Positions 23,386-26,154 of a stretch of 26,154 nucleotides of DNA are shown piece by piece (position 1 is the first letter of the stretch; every line of letters begins with the position of its first letter). The notes under the pieces are model-generated. The model searched no databases. It saw only the letters and a program-made list of their open reading frames with translations, and was not told the origin of the DNA. The position numbers and the translations under genes are program-made. This DNA is from Pseudomonadota bacterium (lineage in GTDB: Bacteria > Pseudomonadota > Alphaproteobacteria > Rhizobiales > Hyphomicrobiaceae). The DNA lies in the NCBI GenBank assembly GCA_023430315.1, contig JAEZAW010000158.1, forward strand, positions 1-26,154, written 5' to 3'.

Positions 23386-24090
23386 ATGCTGGACCTCAAG
23401 AATATCGATGCGGGCTACGGGGCATTCCAAGCCCTGTTCGGTATCTCGATGCAGGTCAATGCCGGTGAGGCGGTGGCCGTGATCGGCGCGAATGGTGCCG
23501 GCAAAACCACGCTCATGCGCGTCATCTCGGGGATGCTGCCGGCATCCGCGGGCACCATGACCATGGAAGGAACGGACCTGCGCGCTACGGCGCCGCACAA
23601 GGTCGTCGAGCTCGGCATTGCGCACGTGCCGGAGAGTCGCCGGCTGTTCCCGCGCCTCTCAGTCGAGGACAATATGCGCCTCGGCGCCTTTATCCCATCG
23701 GCGCGCCCGCACTTCGCCGAGCGGCTCGACTATGTCTACGGCCTCTTTCCGCGCCTCAAGGAGCGTCGCAACCAGCTTGCCGGCACCATGTCCGGTGGCG
23801 AGCAACAGATGTGCGCGATCGGACGCGCGCTCATGAGCAAGCCGAAGCTCGTGCTGCTCGACGAACCTTCGATGGGCCTCGCGCCAGTCATCGTCCAACA
23901 GGTCTTCGAGCTCGTGCGCCGCATTCGTTCCGAAGGCTACACGGTCCTGATCGTGGAGCAGAACGTCTCGCAGGTGCTGAAGGTCGCCGATCGGGCCTAC
24001 CTGCTCGAGGTCGGCCGCATGATGCAATCAGGGAGCTCCGCCGAACTCGCGGCCAGCGACGAGATTCGCAAGGCGTACATGGGTATCTGA
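23386..24090 (+). CDS. livF: Liv-type ABC transporter ATP-binding protein, LivF family
   Basis: 234-residue ATPase partnering the preceding LivG. Walker A GANGAGKT is at 34-41, VPESRRLFP at 81-89, signature MSGGEQQM at 135-142, Walker B LVLLDEPSMGLAP with D159/E160, and VEQN at 190-193 with the LivF-type Gln at the switch position. The ATG at 23386 begins the homology; a longer frame starting inside livG is a shadow. The 16-nt gap after livG indicates an operon. The next gene, livH, starts 69 nt downstream with its own good ribosome-binding site. Confidence 0.92.
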   Translation: MLDLKNIDAGYGAFQALFGISMQVNAGEAVAVIGANGAGKTTLMRVISGMLPASAGTMTMEGTDLRATAPHKVVELGIAHVPESRRLFPRLSVEDNMRLGAFIPSARPHFAERLDYVYGLFPRLKERRNQLAGTMSGGEQQMCAIGRALMSKPKLVLLDEPSMGLAPVIVQQVFELVRRIRSEGYTVLIVEQNVSQVLKVADRAYLLEVGRMMQSGSSAELAASDEIRKAYMGI

Positions 24091-24159
24091 GCGGGCGCAC
24101 CGAAGAGAATTCCACGGGGTTGACGGTCGGCAGCCGAGCCGGCCGCGAGGGAGAAACGG

Positions 24160-25053
24160 ATGTTCGGGTTGTTCTCAAGTCTCGATTGCTCACTCGACAT
24201 CTTCTTTGTCGAGGCGCTGATCAACGGCGTGTTGCTGGCGGGACTGCTCGCGCTCCTGGCACTCGGGCTCAATCTCATCTTCGGCGTCATCGACGTCGTC
24301 TGGATCTGCTACGCCGAGCTTGTGATGATCGGCATGTACGCGATCTTCTTCTTCGTGCAGGAGATGGGCCTGCCGTTGCCGCTCGCCTTCCTCATCGCCA
24401 TAGGCCTCGTTGCGTGCTCTGGCGCCATTCTCCATTACCTCGTCATCAGACCGGTGCTCGACCAGCCGCCGATCAACCAGCTTCTGGTGACGGGTGGCGT
24501 GCTCTTCCTGCTGCAGGCGGCTGCGACCATGGCGTTCGGCATCGAATTCCGCAACCTCGGCATCCGCTTAGGCTCGATGAACGTCGGCGACATGAGCTTT
24601 GCCTGGAGTCGCATCATCACATTCGCCGTGGCGCTCGGCGCCATGATCGTGCTCTGGCAGTTCCTGACGCGGACTTACATCGGCACGGCCATCCGGGCGA
24701 TCTCGCAGGATCGCCAGATCATGCCGCTCATGGGCGTCGATCAGAAGAAGATCTACCTCGCGACCTCGGCGATCGGCGGCGGCCTTGCCGGTCTCGCCGC
24801 TTGCCTCATGGTCCTTCAGTACGACATCTATCCGCAGATCGGCCTTCAGTTCGGCCCGCTCACGTTCATGATCTGCGTACTCGGCGGCCTCGGCAACATG
24901 GTCGGTGGCTTCGTCGCGGCCTTCATCATCGCGCAGTTCATCACCATCGGTGGCTCGTGTGTCGCCACCGAATGGGGCTACGCGATCGCCTTCCTGTTCT
25001 TCATGCTCGTCATCTTCGTCCGGCCGCAGGGCCTCTTCGGAGCCAAGTCATGA
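24160..25053 (+). CDS. livH: Liv-type ABC transporter permease, LivH family
   Basis: 297-residue inner-membrane permease. The LivH block is GLNLIFGVIDVVWICYAELVMIG-like (about 35-57), the coupling loop RTYIGTAIRAISQDRQIMPL is near 170-190, and FMICVLGGLGNMVGGFVAA lies near the C-terminus, which ends RPQGLFGAKS. GGGAGAAA precedes the ATG. Compared with the two LivH proteins at the left of the window it has an extended N-terminus (MFGLFSSLDCSLDIFFVEAL) and a divergent first block, so it belongs to a separate lineage. Its stop overlaps the livM start (ATGA). Confidence 0.92.
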   Translation: MFGLFSSLDCSLDIFFVEALINGVLLAGLLALLALGLNLIFGVIDVVWICYAELVMIGMYAIFFFVQEMGLPLPLAFLIAIGLVACSGAILHYLVIRPVLDQPPINQLLVTGGVLFLLQAAATMAFGIEFRNLGIRLGSMNVGDMSFAWSRIITFAVALGAMIVLWQFLTRTYIGTAIRAISQDRQIMPLMGVDQKKIYLATSAIGGGLAGLAACLMVLQYDIYPQIGLQFGPLTFMICVLGGLGNMVGGFVAAFIIAQFITIGGSCVATEWGYAIAFLFFMLVIFVRPQGLFGAKS

Positions 25054-26072
25054 TCACCCAAAAGCACATCGCCGGGGCGATCGGGCTTGTCGTTCTGCTG
25101 CTACTTCCCGTGCTGATCAAGATGATCTTCCCGGACACGGATCGCTACTACCTACACCTCATCATCCAGATCCTGATCTGGGCGTTCATCTACACCGGTT
25201 GGTCGCTGATGGGCCGCTTCGGCCTCACTTCACTCGGCCACGGCGCGTTTACCGGCATCGGCGCGTATGTCACCGTGCTGCTTTGGAACTTCGCCGGCAT
25301 CACGCCTTGGATCGGCATTCCCGTCGCCATGGTCGTTGCGACCATCGCCGGCCTGCTGGTCGGCTATCCGTGCTTTCGCTTGCGGATCACCGGCCATTAC
25401 TTCGCACTGCTGACGCTCGCCTTCACGGAGTTCGTTCGGCTCTGCATCGTCGGCTTGCGCGACTGGACGGGCGGCTCGCTCGGCACGCAGCCGGCGCGCT
25501 ACGGCGATGGTCTCTCGCTCTACGCCTTCCAGTTCGAACCGAACCGCGTGCTCGCCTACTATATCGTGCTCGTCATATGGCTCATCGGCCTCGCCATCTG
25601 GATCAAGGTCGACCGGAGCATGGATCGCTACGCGCTCGACGCCGCCTCGCAGGACGAGGATGCAGCCGCCTCGGTCGGCATCAACGTGACGCGCGAGAAA
25701 CTCAAGATCACAGCGCTCTCATCGGCCATGTGCGCCTTTGGTGGTGCGATCTACGGCCAGTATCAGATGTACATCGGTCCCGACACGATCGCCGGCCTCG
25801 GCGTCTCGCTCAACATCGTGTTCGCGGTCATCGCTGGCGGGATCTGGTCGCTGTTCGGGCCGACTTTCGGCGCCGTCTTCACGCAGGTGCTGGCGGAGAC
25901 GCTACGCGTCGGTCTGCGCGGCTCGGAGACACTGAGCAAGATTCTCGGTCAAAGCGCGCTGGCACTCGATACCTTCATCTACGGCCTGCTGTTGGTGCTC
26001 TTCATCATCTACATGCCGAAGGGCGTCGTCGGTACGCTCGCAGAGCGCTTCAAGCGCAAAGCCGGATCCTGA
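25050..26072 (+). CDS. livM: Liv-type ABC transporter permease, LivM family
   Basis: 340-residue permease, longer than the two other LivM proteins here because it has an extra N-terminal membrane helix (AGAIGLVVLLLLPVLIKMIF). Family blocks are GRFGLTSLGHGAFTGIGAYV, CFRLRITGHYFALLTLAFTE, a coupling loop RSMDRYALDAASQDEDAAAS and GIWSLFGPTFGAVFTQVL. The frame stays open for over 1.2 kb upstream through livF and livH, but the ATG at 25050 overlaps the livH stop in the usual ATGA arrangement and is the only sensible start. It is the last gene of the operon and is followed by a hairpin. Confidence 0.92.
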   Translation: MITQKHIAGAIGLVVLLLLPVLIKMIFPDTDRYYLHLIIQILIWAFIYTGWSLMGRFGLTSLGHGAFTGIGAYVTVLLWNFAGITPWIGIPVAMVVATIAGLLVGYPCFRLRITGHYFALLTLAFTEFVRLCIVGLRDWTGGSLGTQPARYGDGLSLYAFQFEPNRVLAYYIVLVIWLIGLAIWIKVDRSMDRYALDAASQDEDAAASVGINVTREKLKITALSSAMCAFGGAIYGQYQMYIGPDTIAGLGVSLNIVFAVIAGGIWSLFGPTFGAVFTQVLAETLRVGLRGSETLSKILGQSALALDTFIYGLLLVLFIIYMPKGVVGTLAERFKRKAGS

Positions 26073-26094
26073 ACGCAGCGCACCTCGAAGTCCG

Positions 26095-26137
26095 CAAACA
26101 AAAACGGCCGGAGTTTGCGCCCCGGCCGTGTTGCTTT
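26095..26137. terminator. Hairpin at the end of the transporter operon, possibly bidirectional
   Basis: An 8-bp stem (ACGGCCGG at 26104-26111 with CCGGCCGT at 26122-26129) has a 10-nt loop. On the plus strand it is followed by GTTGCTTT; on the minus strand by TTTTTGTTTG, the stronger T-tract. It therefore could end the liv operon and also a convergent gene lying to the right of the window. Confidence 0.75.
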
Positions 26138-26154
26138 GGTCCGTCGTGTCAGGA

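Noticed and set aside
23811..25049. Upstream extension of the livM frame through livF and livH (a 753-residue fusion if real)
   Set aside because: The extension is Arg/Pro-rich shadow sequence over two well-supported genes; livM has a normal ATG overlapping the livH stop.

Overview
The window reads as chromosome of a GC-rich alphaproteobacterium, most likely Hyphomicrobiales (Rhizobiales). This rests on the GapR/UPF0335 gene, a PleC/DivJ-style histidine kinase, a DUF502 membrane protein, two small PRC-barrel proteins and several branched-chain amino-acid-type (HAAT/Liv) ABC transporters. That assignment is inference from gene content. I see no rRNA, tRNA, CRISPR, phage or insertion-sequence material.

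Layout. (1) Positions 1-6777, plus strand: a tightly packed eight-gene Liv-type cluster, SBP(partial)-livH-livM-livG-livF-livH-livM-livG. The second H-M-G set has no LivF and no binding protein of its own. (2) 6954-7388: a small secreted Gly/Tyr/Arg-rich protein with a strong terminator. (3) 7455-9716: a citrate synthase (minus) divergent from a short-type phosphotransacetylase (plus). (4) 9729-11662, minus: an amidohydrolase, a cytoplasmic PRC-barrel protein and a secreted PRC-barrel protein, separated by hairpins. (5) 11975-14467: an Ldh2-family dehydrogenase (minus) divergent from a class-III aminotransferase (plus), with a LysR-type inverted repeat between them. (6) 14663-17191: gapR (plus) convergent with a minus-strand pair, a membrane histidine kinase and a peptidoglycan-binding-domain protein. 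(7) 17367-20945: a DECR-like SDR, a secreted protein of unknown function, an alpha/beta hydrolase and a DUF502 protein. (8) 21237-26072, plus: a complete five-gene Liv-type operon, SBP-livG-livF-livH-livM, ending at a hairpin.

The two transporter blocks dominate. In each, the periplasmic binding-protein gene comes first and is separated from the transport genes by a stem-loop. This arrangement usually lets the binding protein be made in excess. Two of the three LivG ATPases carry damaged ABC signature motifs, while both LivF ATPases have intact signatures but Gln at the switch-His position. This suggests strongly asymmetric ATPase pairs. Substrates cannot be read from the sequence.

I found no clearly new biological system. 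The best candidates for a second look are the eight-gene cluster with one LivF for two LivGs, the degenerate signature motifs, the SDR lacking its expected catalytic Tyr, and the LysR-type operator between the dehydrogenase and aminotransferase genes.
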